Below are positions 1-11,842 of a stretch of 64,000 nt of DNA, piece by piece. The position numbers were made by a program, and so were the translations under genes. This stretch comes from Zoroaster sp. YZ-2022 (lineage: Eukaryota; Echinodermata; Asteroidea; Forcipulatida; Zoroasteridae). The DNA lies in the NCBI GenBank assembly GCA_029582265.1, contig CM055830.1, positions 30,917,172 through 30,981,171 of the forward strand, in the 5' to 3' direction. Every line of letters begins with the position of its first letter. Position 1 is the first letter of the stretch. A model generated the notes under the pieces. That model was not told the origin of the DNA and did no database searches. It saw nothing but the letters and a program-made list of their open reading frames with translations.

Positions 1-699
1 GCCGTTGATAAACAACTGGCAATAAGACACATTTCTAGCATAAAACAACTGTGACCCTTTGCTAGTTAATTATTAAACAATGCATTATCCTTTCACATTT
101 ACAATTTTATGTACTGTCTGTATACAGGGTGTATGTTTAAATGCACTTTTATGTATTGAAAAAATGTGAAACGGAATTTTTCAGCCTGAAACGGAATTTA
201 AGATTTTTGAAAACGGAATTTGCACTTTTCTGAAACAGAAAATCATTGGCCCTAATTGTGCTGAGCAGATAACTATCCAGAACCTTTAATAATTCAATCT
301 TCAGAGTTCCTTGTGTCAGAAGGCCAACAAAGGTTGGTAAAAACACTCCAAAAATGTAGGCTTTGGAATGCTTTTTGCCTAAATCTCAGATTGTATTATT
401 TACTTAGTAGTTTTTCAATGAGCTGCACCTAGCCACCTACTGTTTATGCACTGGATGTACAATGTACGTGTATGTAAAAGTGAAAACTTCATTTTAAAAA
501 AAACAATAACATGTATCACTGTAGATCAACAAGCTCATGTATATGTACATGTATACTGTACAAATAGCCAATCTCCACTTAATAAAATTATGTGCCAGGT
601 GGTGGTATAAAAAATGAACTACAAAAAGTGTGAACCATTTGCAAATTGTGTCTTGGGAAGTTCGGAACCAGAGTTACAGTAAAACCACATCTGTAGTAT
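1..699. other. Gene-free AT-rich DNA
   Basis: No coding exon or structured repeat could be recognised. ACATGTAC-type words are frequent, as in the rest of the window. Confidence 0.5.
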
Positions 700-705
700 T
701 TATAT

Positions 706-1006
706 GCTTGTGGCTTTTAGTGGAAACCAGGCCAAGGAAATGTATTTGGGAGCGAGAAATAATCTAATTTGTAGGATCAGCACTTTAGATGGAATGTGAT
801 TTTTGCCAGTTGGTGGAGCTGACATTTTTGTGTGAATGGGCAATTTCAGCAATAGTATTTTTATATGCATGGATACGAGCTTGTGGCTTTTCATGGAAAC
901 CAGGCCACGGAAGTGAATTTGGGAGGGCCAAATGATCTAATTTGTAGGATCAGCACCTTAGACTGAAGGTGGGGCTGACATTTTTGTGTGAATGGGCAAT
1001 TTCATC
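706..1006. repeat. Imperfect tandem duplication, about 175 bp unit
   Basis: The stretch at 706-850, with landmarks TTGTGGCTTTT, GGAAACCAGGCCA, TCTAATTTGTAGGATCAGCA and GTGTGAATGGGCAATTTC, recurs in the same order and orientation at 881-1006. The second copy carries small indels and substitutions. No coding potential is visible. Confidence 0.7.
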
Positions 1007-1596
1007 ACATAAGTTTAGAGATGCTCAAACAAGTCTGCGAGGTGCTGCACCTCACAGATCTGATAAGATACCAGAGGAGACGTTGTATATACAGTAATGT
1101 AATGAGATCTACATGTACAGTGGTGTACATGTTTGTGTGCATGTGTATATCCATAAACCAACGATTGTCAAAATAAACGGCTAGCATTTCATACATTCCA
1201 CTTTTGTAGATCACCTTTCAACTCCTGACAATTGTACATGCACACCATTTTGTCCACACCCAAATTCTGATAAAGGAATGTAATGCATGACCACACACAC
1301 ACACACACACATACATCGTGGGGAATTTTCTGATATTAACAGGTATCAAAAATAGAAGAGGATGGCAAGACAGGGAGATTTATCCAACTGGTCAATTAAT
1401 TATAACTTTTTGTAAAACATAAAAGCAGAAATAACATGGATAACATTTCATAATTTTCTCATAATTTTCTCACCTATTGTAATGAAACTTACACAGGTTA
1501 GTTTTATTAGGTATATCATTGAAATGAATGTTACAACCCTAACCCCTACATGTAGCTATTTTGGCTAAGAACCTTCCTGAATCCACCAAAATCAAA
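1007..1596. other. No gene seen; short (CA)n run
   Basis: A short (CA)n microsatellite lies at about 1291-1310. The text at 1540-1596 (landmark TAGCTATTTTGGCTAAGAAC) matches the start of the 114-bp repeat family seen again at 24650, so the foldback that follows interrupts that family. Confidence 0.5.
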
Positions 1597-1762
1597 CAGT
1601 ATGTTCAAAAGTATTTTGACTTAATCATAAGTCCACTTTTCCTAATTTGTATGAAATACATTTTCATTTTAATGAAAGTTGACTTTATTTACCAAAATTT
1701 ATTTCATAAAAATTAGGAAAAGTGGACTTATGATTAAGTCAAAATACTTTTGAACATGTTAG
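1597..1762. mobile_element. Foldback MITE, about 165 bp
   Basis: The left arm starting ATGTTCAAAAGTATTTTGAC at about 1603 is repeated as its reverse complement ending GTCAAAATACTTTTGAACAT at about 1758. The two arms are close to 50 bp and nearly identical. The interior continues the pairing weakly (TATGAAATA against TATTTCATA). It sits inside a copy of the 114-bp repeat family. No ORF is present, so this is a non-autonomous hairpin element. Confidence 0.75.
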
Positions 1763-1990
1763 TCACCCAGTAACACTACCGCCCAACTGTTGGACTTAGC
1801 TGGAATTGGGACACCCGGCCCCATGCAAAGTATCCCTGTCTGGGCTATACAGCACTTACTGAGTCCATCAAAATACAACACAACCAGCTGTTGGAGTCTG
1901 ATGGGTTTGGGGTTGTTAGGGCTTTTTAATCTACATTACCAAATACCAATGTACTACTTTCTCTTTCAACGGTTTGTGTGTACTACATGA
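1763..1990 (+). repeat. Copy of the 114-bp repeat family
   Basis: Contains the family landmarks CCCAACTGTTGGACTTAGCT, GGAATTGGGACACCC, AAGTATCCCTGTCTGGGCTA and GAGTCCATCAAAAT. The family is tandem at 42637-43070, recurs at 24640-25670, and has a reverse-orientation relic at about 7430-7585. Confidence 0.75.
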
Positions 1991-2210
1991 AAAAATCTTT
2001 GCATACCATGACAACAAGCTCTCTTCCTTCATAAGAGTTTTTTTCCAGAGTGGGTGTGGCGTAAGGAACTAATTTTGTGGGTCAAGTCAGCATAAAGTAA
2101 TAGGACTGTTCTGGACCACCAGTCCATAAAGGTATTTCTCCTTTTATGACAGAGTGTAAAAGGAATTAGAGCTGCAACCAACTTCTACTCTGTACATATA
2201 GCTTTATATT

Positions 2211-2990
2211 ATGGTGTTCTAAAATGGCCACATGCACATTGCAAGAAGAGTGTGTAAGCGTCGCATTAGGATTCACGCGTCGCACTAGAAGTGTTGTCGC
2301 GTCGCAATTTTAGTTGGCAGAAAAAAGGCCCTGGGCGGTGGGGACGAGTGAACCCTGTAGGCCTGAGCAATTCTTTTTTGCATTAAAGAATTTATATTAT
2401 TTTATAAATACAATTTTACAAAGGTTCTTCTGTACTTAATTCACCGCCAAATTCGAGTGGCATGGTAGTCTTGTGGTTTAGAATGCTCACCTTCCAAGTA
2501 GGTAATTGGGATCGAGACTAGGTTTAGGTTGTAAATATTTGTAACAGGATTAGCAACATTTTTTGTGAACTACAACACTAATTCAGAAACAAAACCTTTC
2601 TGTAAAACAATAATGTACACATGTATGGGCTGTGAAGGACTTTTTTAAAGGAATATAAATCCCAAAATTCATGTTTAGTACCGTATGCATGCTAGCTGCC
2701 AACCAGTCTGGTTGCCGCTTTTGTATAATTGGTTTTTCTAGTAAATATATGGATTTACATTTATTTTAGTCTTATATATTAATTAGTCGAAATTTAGTCA
2801 CATACGGCTCTTCATACGAGAAAAAACTGTAATGGTGAACACTTCTAGTGCGACGCGACAACACTTCTAGTGCGACGCGACAACACTTCTAATGCGACGC
2901 GACAACACTTCTAATGCGAAGCGTGAATCCTAATGCGACGCTTACACACTCTTCTTGCAATGTGCATGTGGCCGTTTTAGAACACCATAT
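2211..2990. mobile_element. Long foldback element with internal 22-bp repeats
   Basis: The left terminus starting ATGGTGTTCTAAAATGGCCA pairs with the right terminus ending TGGCCGTTTTAGAACACCAT over roughly 90 bp. Just inside the right arm are about four tandem copies of a 22-bp unit containing GCGACGCGACAACACTTCTA. The same unit occurs singly, inverted, in the left arm. The interior has no coding signal. The flanks are both TAT-rich, so a TA-type duplication is possible. Confidence 0.8.
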
Positions 2991-3305
2991 TATATAAAAC
3001 TTGTTTTATGGTCCAGTGACTGTGTTCCAATTACCTCGTACTACATGTATCTCTCCCAAGTTCTAGAGTCACAAACTTGGAAACTACAATGCTTACCTCA
3101 AAGTCTAGACTTGTAAGAAGGCAGATGCTCTTGACAATTCATGAGAACATTAAAAAAAAACACAACACGATGGGAATACAGCAGAATTACAGTATGAACA
3201 AGTCACAACAAGCTGTCAGCTTGATCCATTTATGGTGATTATTCCAAAGAAAACTGACATTATGACTCAGGTAATACATGTAGCTGACCAGCCACTCTTG
3301 TAGAC

Positions 3306-3555
3306 GTTTACACTTCGAAGGACGTCAATTCAGATGAGGGTGGAATGACATTCTCAATTTTGACCTAAAAGTTCATTTTCAATGTCATTTGAGGTCAATT
3401 GAGGTCAAATTATGGGTAATTAGGACATTACCAATTATGACTGCGGTTTGTTTGTTGGTGTTTATACTTCAAAGGAGGTCAATTCAGATGAGGATGGAAT
3501 GACATTCTCAATTTTGACCTAAAAGCTCATTTTCGAGGTCAAATAATGGGTCAAT
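3306..3555. repeat. Imperfect tandem duplication, about 150 bp period
   Basis: Two blocks start at 3306 and 3459 and share GTCAATTCAGATGAGG, TGGAATGACATTCTCAATTT and TGACCTAAAAG in the same order. TGAGGTCAA-type words recur between them. Confidence 0.65.
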
Positions 3556-3599
3556 TTTACCATATAATATGAACATATTCTTATGTAATGAGTTAAGAA

Positions 3600-3845
3600 A
3601 AGATACAACATTGGTAAGGCCAAAAAAAAAAGTCTTTGGTTTCTGGTCTCCGCGCACGTCGCCTCAGACCTATGCGCCAGCACTTTTAATTTTCTTTTTT
3701 TTTTTGGCTATAAAACGATGTCCAATTACAGTTGTGCTGTATTTTCAGTGACTTTTTCACATAGGGGTATGAATATTTGCCCGATTTGTGATGCCTCTCT
3801 TAGCCACCATACTTTGTATATGGGAAATTTGGTACCCTGCATATT
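3600..3845 (-). repeat. Dispersed repeat related to 16010-16390
   Basis: Read on the minus strand, the landmarks CAAATCGGGCAAA, ATTCATACCCCTA, CTGTAATTGGACATC and GGTCTGAGGCGA occur in the same order at 16190-16345 on the plus strand. The family is unidentified. A long A/T run lies inside. Confidence 0.6.
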
Positions 3846-5474
3846 AATGTATCATGTATTTCCCTAATAAATTAAAAGATTACCAAAAAAAAAAGCACAT
3901 CACCGCACTGATTTTGAAGCCGACCGATGACCAGACACCGGACACTTTTTGGGGGCCTAATGGCCTGAATACAAAGATATCAATGTTTTTTTTAAGCCGA
4001 TTTGATGTGAAGTTGGTAGAGGTTCCAATCTTCCAAGACAAATGTCTCTGTCTGAAGTGCTCTCATTTCAGGGAAAGCATAAAAATTATTCAGTATTTTC
4101 TGTAAGAAATATGAATGCTATTTCACACCTTTCTAATGACTTTAGAGTTAAACCCTTCATAGAGCTGAAACTTTCACAGGTTGGTTGTTTCATGGATATT
4201 GCAAGCACTCTTGTAGGATTCCTCGGGCTTCCGAGCTACAGTGCTTAAGTGTGCTAAATTGAGGAATCTTTGGTTATCAGAAATGTACATTAATAAATAA
4301 TAAAATGTTGATTCAAAGAAAGTAACAACATGCATACCCATAGAAGCAGTTATGCCAAGATTACCAATGATGTACCTTCCCTTTAAATGAAATTTTGCTC
4401 TGTATGGACTTAGTGGGCACGTATGGACATCGACAGCTGTCCAAAAGCCTACTTGCCTCAGTAAAAATTCATCCCTTTCTGGTGACCAATATCTCGAGTA
4501 AATTATATCCCAAATTATATGCCCTTCTGTTTCACTGTCCCTTTAACGGCCATGTTATCCTAACTTCAAAAGCCCACTGGGTGTTTAGCCTTGCTCCTAG
4601 CACCACCCGGATGCGGTCTTAAATACATCCTTCCTCTGCTTCCCATGTCTTTAAGGGATTGATGCTGAGAGGCAGCCATGAACTTAGGCTTTAAGAAACT
4701 GTGGCAGGGTTCAGTGAAATTAACCAATTTCAAGAGGCTCCCTGAAATACATGTAGATCAGAGGTGCTACTGCTAGGCTGATCAAAAATCTGCTTTAGAA
4801 TCAATTTTTTAACTTGCATTTTCCTTATCAAATATGGAGGCGGAAGTTCCACTTTCCTATTTTCCCCCACAATTAACACTGCTTTTTGCGTTATACAATG
4901 AACAAAGCCCAATTTGGCAACTTTCCCCTCCCCTCTCATTTGCTAAATCAGTCAGTCACTTGGACCTGCAAACTGGAACCTCTGAATAATGTATACAGAA
5001 TTCTAAACTTACAGATCTTTCTCTTAATGATCTGATGACATCACCTACATAGATGAAGTGCAAGGACTCAGACAAAACCACAAGTTGGACTCACTTGTTC
5101 TTAAATGCGGAAACACATGTATACAGGGTACCTTATTAATCATGGCAATACCAGGAACGGACATCCTCTGAGATGCTCTAGACCATACTCATACATGTAC
5201 AACAGTTCCTTTATCTAGATGATTATAAATACTAGTTCAAACATGGAGGGTCTCTTGCAGGGACTGAGCTAGGGTCACAGAAAAGGGGGGCACGTGCTGA
5301 TATAGCCAAAAGGGTGGGGGGGCACAAGACCCCAAAATTTGGAAATTTTATACATACATGTACATGTAGATGGAATATTTAGAATTTGTGTACATGGTTT
5401 CTTTTCTAATTGGGGGGTACATGTCCCCCTTTGACCCCCATGGATCCGCCACTGGTCTCTTGTCCTGAGAACAA
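3846..5474. other. Gene-free interval
   Basis: Only short open frames without coding bias are present. No splice-bounded exon, RNA gene or strong inverted repeat could be supported. G and C homopolymer runs occur near 5285-5325 and 5413. Confidence 0.45.
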
Positions 5475-5666
5475 GGGCCAATTTCACAGAGCTGCTTAGT
5501 GGATAAAATTGCTTACCAGAAAAATTTGCTTAGCGAATTTCTTTGGTTACCAGCCAAACTTCCATACAAAATGTATGCATTTTGGCTGGTAGTCTGTTTT
5601 ATATTGCTTAACAAAAATATTTGCTTAGCAAAATTCTCTGCTTAGCAGCTCTATGAAATTGGGCCC
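5475..5666. mobile_element. MITE with GGGCCAATTTCA termini
   Basis: About 190 bp. The left end GGGCCAATTTCACAGAGCTG pairs with the right end CAGCTCTATGAAATTGGGCC. The interior also folds: ACCAGCCAAA near 5560 pairs with TTTGGCTGGT near 5580. A second copy at about 8370-9442 is interrupted by a foldback element. Confidence 0.8.
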
Positions 5667-6218
5667 AGGTGAACTCCAACCTACACGTACATGTACATGT
5701 TAACTATGTACATGTTGTACATTTACAAGAATTCTACCCATGACAGAGAGTGACAGTCCTAGTTTGAGGGTCATAAAATGATGACCCCTGTACTTGTGAG
5801 GAGTACTACCTGAAGGACATCCTGCTGCAAGATGCAAAGTGTGTTCAAGTGGCAGGTGATTTTGCAAAGTGATAACACACACAGAGAAATGTGATGCCTC
5901 CAAAATGCTCTCAGTTTGACCTACATGTACTTTATAGAACATAATTACATGAACAGATAAACGACATCACCTGATTGCCGCACTTCACACCATGTGTATG
6001 CGTACACATCTTCGTGCTTCATCAACCAACTCTGACTAACAATGCAAGCCACATCGTGTTGCAAAATATCAAATGTGTTTAATCATCTAAAACTGGTCAA
6101 AATCACATTGGGTTTTTAATGCCAACCACATCAGATCAGGCAAAACGATGGTTCCAAGCAGTCATCATGTTGTCATGCTGCTGTTTCTGAGTCCATTAGT
6201 TTTAATTTATTAGCTAAA
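5667..6218. other. Gene-free interval
   Basis: Nothing beyond short frames and ACATGTACATG words was recognised. Confidence 0.4.
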
Positions 6219-6532
6219 GCCCTCCTACTATAGCTAAACTTTTGTGGCAAGTACATGTAGCGTGATGGTCCAAATCAGTCAAATGCCTGTTTTTGACTGT
6301 TGAACCAACTGTGCACACAGGGGCATTTTTGACTGGATTTGACTGTCATTTTGACAACCATCAGCAATACAAGACAACGCTTTTAACCAGTCAAAAATGG
6401 TCGACTCATTTTGACCTGTAAATGTACTTACACGTAAAGTTTGACAATGTTCGACTTTTAAGTGCACTAGATACATGTATACCTTTGCAAGTATATCAAC
6501 ATTTTGACTGATTTTGACTCTTGCCATCATAA
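6219..6532 (+). repeat. TTTTGACTG-word repeat, copy 1
   Basis: A roughly 310-bp dispersed unit starting CCCTCCTACTATAGCTAAAC. It contains many copies of the word TTTTGACTG or its complement plus the landmarks GTGCACACAGGGGCATTTTT and AAGTGCACTAGATA. Three other copies lie at 22881-23187, 55916-56223 and 60007-60314. Confidence 0.8.
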
Positions 6533-7425
6533 AAGGGGTTTAGTACAAACCAAAACCAAACAATCATCCCTACAGTGTCGTCTTATAAGGGTATGGCTAA
6601 CCAAAAGGTAATAAAGGAAAATGTTTGAATAATAACAAATTTTCTTTACCCATAATTAAGCAGGGTATTAAAATTGGGTGTCCAGCAATTTGTGAATGGG
6701 CCACGCTGAGATACAATCATGCTCACAAAGAATCCAAGACTTATTGATAGTATGCACAATTGATGTTGGAAGCAATGCTCATGTACGTGATTGCAATGCG
6801 CTAGCAGTGAACCAGCAATAAGGCAAAAAAGTGCCTTCTTTCTCATTGACTTTAACAGTGCACAGTTCTTCCAACTTCATCCAATTTTAATCTGATAACT
6901 ATACTATCCTTCCCAAATCCTCCAAAATCCTCTTTGCTAAAGTGAAGGATTTTGAAGGATTGAGGTTACATGCTACATGCTCTTTGCTAAAGTGAAGGAT
7001 TTTGGAGGATTGAGGTTATTAGGCATATTTGTCTTTCCATGGTACATGTACATCCATGTTTGTTGTAGTGATTGCAAGGTCAATACTTGGGTCAGTGGAC
7101 ACTGTTTATTGCTCCATGCATGCAGGGAGGGTCCCTGGCCATGTACATACATGTATCACAGATTAGAAACACATGTGTGCATACATGTCATGCGCTTGTT
7201 TTAAATATTACTGAAGGATTTTGGAGGATTCAGGTTATGTGTACATGTAAGCAAATGGGGCTAGGGAGTTAGGGTTGATGTAGGATTTGAAGCTTTGCAT
7301 GGTGGAGATAGATACTCGAGTTCTTTCGGGTGACACCATGTAATGATCTCTTCTTGGAAGAAGTGATGGCTCTGAGAATAGGCGGTTGGAGTTAGGGTTA
7401 ATTATGTTGTATTTAATTTGATGGA
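6533..7425. repeat. Scattered AGGATTTTGGAGGATT words
   Basis: No gene seen. GTGAAGGATTTTGAAGGATT occurs near 6941, GTGAAGGATTTTGGAGGATT near 6991, and a further copy near 7213. The same word family reappears at 16089-16183 and 63080-64000. Confidence 0.5.
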
Positions 7426-7429
7426 CTCA

Positions 7430-7585
7430 GTACTGTACAGCCAGGGATATGTTACAGGTGACCCAATTCCATCTAATTTTAAGTCCAATAGTTGGGTGGG
7501 TAGTGTTACTGCGTGGTATTGGATCTTAGCAGATATTAGAAGATTCTGAGCCAAAATGGCTAGGGGTTAGGGTTTTAAATAAATA
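7430..7585 (-). repeat. Diverged reverse copy of the 114-bp repeat
   Basis: Contains the complements of the family landmarks in reversed order: GATGGACTCAGTACTGTACA, GACCCAATTCCATCTAA, TTAAGTCCAATAGTTGGGTG and GCCAAAATGGCTAGGGGTTA. Confidence 0.6.
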
Positions 7586-8114
7586 GTTCTACAAAACATC
7601 ATTAAAAAAAAATATTTAAAAAAACTTGATTTTCAAAGAATTACATGTATCATGGAAAATACGGGGAAAATCACATAATTTTCTGAATCCGTAGAAGAAT
7701 CTCATCCCTGTCTTGTGGTCTAGCATTTTGGCATCAATCCCCTTTCCCATCTGCTTTCACATATCCAATCAATAAAACTCTTCCTCTTGATTCAGGAGAT
7801 TCCTTTGGAGATTTTAGTATCAAGTTCCTGTCATAATGTCATAATTTGTACAGTATGTAATGTACATTACTTGAAAGGTTGAACAGTCTAGGGCTGCCAA
7901 CCTTTTTTTTCAACTGAGGGCCAAAGTGTTACATGTTGTATTTCCAAAAGCAATGATGGGCTGCATGGAAATTTTATTTACTCATTGTAAAATTGCTTAA
8001 ATTTTCCACATAAATGAATACATATATTATATTAAGTTGTTTTTTTCTGAAGAGGCCACATTTAAGCACAGAACAGAACACATGCAGCCCCTGAGAGCTG
8101 CAGGTTGGCCACTC

Positions 8115-8364
8115 CTGGTCTAGGGTGAGTTGGTTGAGCCTGGTCTAGGGTGAGTGGGTAGAGCCTGGTCTAGGGTAAGTGGGTAGAGCCTGGTCTAGGG
8201 TGAGTGAGTAGAGCCTGGTCTAGGGTGAGTGGGTAGAGCCTGGTCTAGGGTGAGTGGGTAGAGCCTGGTCTAGGGTGAGTGGGTAGAGCCTGGTCTAGGG
8301 TGAGTGGGTAGAGCCTGGTCTAGGGTGAGTGGGTAGAGCCTGGTCTAGGGTGAGTGGGTAGAGC
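8115..8364 (+). repeat. 25-bp tandem array, about 10 copies
   Basis: The unit AGCCTGGTCTAGGGTGAGT followed by GGGTAG is repeated about ten times with very few changes. It directly abuts the interrupted MITE on its right. A stray part unit (CTCGTCTAGGGTGAGTG) lies beyond that MITE at 9441-9457, which suggests the array once continued there. Confidence 0.9.
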
Positions 8365-8367
8365 CAC

Positions 8368-9442
8368 AATTGCTTACCAGAAGAATTTGCTTAGCGTATT
8401 TATTTGGTTACTAGCCAAGCTTTCATACAAAATGTATTCATTTTGGCTGGTAGTCTGTTTTATATTGCTTAGCAAAGTATTTGCTTATCAAAATTCTCTG
8501 CTTATGCTACAGTCACACTGTCACGATCTGGCGTTACGATTGTTCACGTATGACCACGATTAAAAAAAAAAAAATTCATCCGTTGCCATACGTGTACATC
8601 CGTGGAACTTTCACTTCTACACGATTACACAAAGACTCCACTAAGGTTCCACAACGTATGACCCCGATTATACAACGATTGCTATAAGAGTATACAAAGT
8701 ATTTACTAGGTGTGTGTAACGATTACCCACGGATAATCACGTATACACAGTGATTGACCACGATGTTACTAAGGATTCACAACGTATGACCGCGATTATA
8801 CACGGATGTACAGCGATTGGTTAACGATTGCCCAACGATTGCTACAAATGAATGAAATATAAAAGTTCTGACCCTATTTATACTTTTTCAAAACCAAACA
8901 AGATCAGAATCGTTGTGAAATCGTGATTAATCGTGATAAATCGTTATGAAATCGTTATGATCGTTATAAATCGTTGTCATACTTGGTCATCCGTAGTGTA
9001 ATCTTAACATTCGTTGAGCATCCGTTGTGTATCCTGTGTACATCCCTAGTCATATGTAATGCTTCCTGTGTGCATCCCTAGTGCATCCGTGGTGATTTCT
9101 GCCACGATTGTACAAAGGATGTTCACGTATGTCTATGATTGCTCACGATTGCCATTACGTATGCACTACGTATGACTAGGGATGTACACAGGATACACAA
9201 CGATTTTTTTTTTCCACGATTCCAGAACGATAGTTTTGAACCGTTTGAAACTTCCGTTGTGCCATCGTGGACCATAACGGATGCCCACGTATGATAAGGA
9301 CTCTACTACGAATGACTAAGTATCCCCAACGTATCATTACGTATGACTACGGATGACCATCCGCTGGACATCCGTTGTGCATTCGCAATCAAAAATTGTG
9401 ACAGTGTGACTGTAGCATTAGTAGCTCTATGAAATTGGGTCC
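8368..9442. mobile_element. GGGCCAATTTCA-type MITE split by a foldback
   Basis: The parts at 8368-8504 and 9418-9442 match the MITE at 5475-5666 in order (TTGCTTACCAGAAGAATTTG, GGCTGGTAGTCTGTTTTATA, AGCTCTATGAAATTGGG). The left end is lost next to the 25-bp array. The foldback element 8505-9417 is inserted near its right arm. Confidence 0.75.
8505..9417. mobile_element. Word-array foldback element, copy 1
   Basis: The terminal 20 bases TGCTACAGTCACACTGTCAC and GTGACAGTGTGACTGTAGCA are perfect complements. The element is flanked by TTA on both sides (8502-8504 and 9418-9420). The interior has no ORF. It is a series of 10-11 base words resembling ACGATT, ACGTATG or ACGGATG, in blocks of alternating orientation: forward at about 8525-8850, reverse at 8905-9095, forward at 9105-9330, reverse at 9340-9400. 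The 3-bp TTA duplication is what PIF/Harbinger transposases leave; that assignment is inference. Confidence 0.8.
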
Positions 9443-9779
9443 TCGTCTAGGGTGAGTGTCAAGGATGTATTCCCCCTCTTTTAGTCTTATCTCTTATTTA
9501 GGATGGGGAACAGTTAATACATGTACATGTATGGCAATTCCACCCAAAAGGTTATTATCATCATCATCATGTCGGGGCCGCCTGCGTAGTGACGACATCA
9601 CGAGCCATTATTATCAGCAGTCCATTATTATCTACATTATTACTTCTGGTAAAATGTCTGTAAATGCATGAACCAAGAAATGTGTAAAAATCAACATGTG
9701 AAAGTTTAACCTTACCTGTGTTTCATTATGCCACTCACACAAAAAATAGTGAAATTTGTTGTTTACTTCAAAGGCAGTA
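9443..9779. other. Gene-free interval
   Basis: Holds a short (ATC)n run at about 9557-9570. No other structure seen. Confidence 0.4.
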
Positions 9780-10060
9780 TACACTTTTGGTTAAAATAAA
9801 TGTCTGTATGCATCCACACTTTGTAAGTTGTAACATTGTGAAATCAACATGTGAGAGGTTCAGCTTATTTAACAAGAAACAAAATAAATGCATTAAGATT
9901 TTTCTGTGTTCATTCTAATTTTTGTCTCATGAAGTTGAAAATAGAGTTGGGAAATTATTTTACTAATTTAACTGAAATGATATCGCCTCAGATAGAAGTT
10001 TTCAAGGGATGTTTTATACCATCATCAACTTTACACAACTTAGGAAGTTCTTTGCAAAAC
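9780..10060 (+). repeat. Dispersed repeat shared with 62570-62890
   Basis: Both regions carry TGCATCCA(C/T)ACTTTGTA followed about 170-200 bp later by a block with TTTCAAGGG(A/C)TGTTTTAT and CCATCATCAACTTTA. The family is unidentified and non-coding. Confidence 0.5.
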
Positions 10061-10310
10061 TGTAAATTAATTATATTTCTAAGAAAGACTTTAAACTTAC
10101 ATGTAAAAGCGAAGGTACATGTATGCATGTACACTATTGGTTATGTTGGTGAATAAGCTTCTATGATATCCTTACTCTCAAGATAAATTAAACAACCAAA
10201 CAGTGGAAGTTTAAGCTTATTATATTGTGTTGTTAATGAGAAAATAGTGAATATTTCCACATTAAAATTGGACCATTTGGTTATTTAATTACCAATCCTA
10301 CACCTTGCCA

Positions 10311-10521
10311 GGGACAATATAGTCACAATCAACAGGGCATGGAATCGGAATGCTAGTTTTAGATTAACTCAGTCACTGAAAATAATACCCCACATAATAT
10401 TACCTTTGCTGCTGCATAAATAAGCCAGTAATTTTCAGTCAGTGTGTTCATCTTAAACTAGGACACCGATTCCATGCCATGTTGAAAGTCTGCTCTGATC
10501 GTGATGATATTGTCCCTTTAA
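10311..10521. mobile_element. TTAA MITE (GGGACAATAT family), copy A
   Basis: The termini GGGACAATATAGTCACAATC and CGTGATGATATTGTCCC are inverted. A second, nested inverted repeat is present (CAGTCACTGAAAAT against ATTTTCAGTCAGTG). Five copies occur in the window. Complete copies end in TTAA, the target used by piggyBac-type transposases. Confidence 0.8.
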
Positions 10522-10990
10522 ATGTAATGCTTACCTTTAATGCAACATACATTTATCAAGGAAACAAAAATTAAAAGTACTTTATACATTCATGTACATG
10601 GATGTATTGGAATCAAACCAACAAAATGTAAATTTAACTTTGATTCAAAGTTTTGACATTTAAAGAAAGGGAAACAAATCGTGCTTTGAAACCCCTACAG
10701 CAATTATGTGTCAGAACTTCTAAACACCTGCCCTAGTTTCATCCTTCTCCTCTGGGAATGAAGAAGGATGGGCAACGGAAGTGACCGTGAAACTTACCAA
10801 TTAATTCAAGACAGATGAGAGCATTAGTAAAGGTCTTTATCTGTTGCAACTTAAGTTGATGTTCTCAACATAAAGAGGGGCATATTACATTTCTCAGAGG
10901 CAAAATCAAAATCCTGGTCTACTTTCATGTACACACAAACTCAGACACGATTCTAACGGGAGCAGGGGGATTGAATCCTCCAAAACAGTC
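10522..10990. other. Gene-free interval
   Basis: AT-rich; no exon or repeat supported. Confidence 0.4.
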
Positions 10991-11164
10991 TTAAAGGGAC
11001 ACGATCGTCACGATCAGTGACTGAAAATAATACCATATATGATGAGGTCATATTACCCTTCCTGCTGCATAAATGAGCCAGTAATTTTCAGTCACTGTGT
11101 TCATCTTAAAGTAGGACATGCCCTGTGGAAAGTCTACTCTGATCGTGACGATATTGTCCCTTTA
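10991..11164. mobile_element. TTAA MITE (GGGACA family), copy B
   Basis: Starts TTAAAGGGACACGATCGTCA and ends GTGACGATATTGTCCCTTTA. It is shorter than the other copies because the segment between the terminal repeat and the nested CAGTGACTGAAAAT repeat is missing. Confidence 0.8.
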
Positions 11165-11524
11165 TATCCAAACATTTTTCGTCTTTAGCCCCCCAACAAA
11201 ACAAATATAATAAATCAATTAATAACTGTAAATAAATAAACAAATAAAACAAAATAAACAAATTAAAGCTGGCTGAAAATGAATGAAGGGGCATTGAATG
11301 GATGAACAAACAAACAAACGTACAAAAAAAAACAATGTATAGATAATAATCATACTAGCCTTACAGAGATCATTTCCCCACAAAATGTTGGATCTACATC
11401 CCCCCCCCCCCCCCACAGCTACAGACCTGTCCTGATACACCCAAATTCTCAATTTGATTACCCTCAATTAAAAAATACAAATCTGTAATTATCAATAGGA
11501 AAATGTGATCAATTGTGCACTAAC
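11165..11524. other. Intron-like AT-rich DNA with poly-C
   Basis: Contains a run of C at about 11401-11414. No exon of its own. It would be intronic if the minus-strand exon at 11525-11842 is real. Confidence 0.4.
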
Positions 11525-11842
11525 CTTTCTATCTTCACTCCCCGGGCTTGTCACACCGTTTCCCCTGTCACTGTCATACGCACCGTCACCAATGGCCGGA
11601 CTTGTCAAAGATTCCCCATTGTGACCCACCCTTCCCAACAGTTCCCCTTCGTGGATGACGACGGGTTGCTGAGGAGGAAGAGGTACTGGAGGGGAGCATA
11701 CCAGACCCTCGTGGGTTGTGGGCGGGACGGACGAGCTCGGGGGCAAGGGTTGTTGGTGATGCCCTTGTGGGAGGTTGCTCATGGTGATCAGGGTCGTTGT
11801 GGTGAGGTTGTAGGGGTTGGTAGGGGTGATGAGGTGATAGCC
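11525..11842 (-). CDS. Candidate host exon, Pro/Ser-rich protein
   Basis: A GC-rich island in AT-rich DNA with a minus-strand open frame. It ends at a good donor (GAAAG then GTTAGT, intron from 11524) and is preceded by an acceptor-like CACTAACAG at 11843. An alternative acceptor TTTTTAACAG ends at 11883 but would include an in-frame stop. A Met at 11782 could also be a true start. The predicted segment is low-complexity: Pro/Gln/His-rich (LPPSSSVPPT, PPVPLPPQQP), then acidic and Gly/Ser-rich near the donor. No domain is recognisable, so the product is unknown. The plus-strand frame over the same bases is taken to be its shadow. Confidence 0.4.

Noticed and set aside
4730..4939. Short minus frame considered as an exon
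   Set aside because: No splice signals at its edges and no composition change from the surroundings.
8115..9420. CRISPR-like arrays or word arrays
   Set aside because: The 25-bp array has no spacers and the word array has no constant repeat; the context is a eukaryotic genome.
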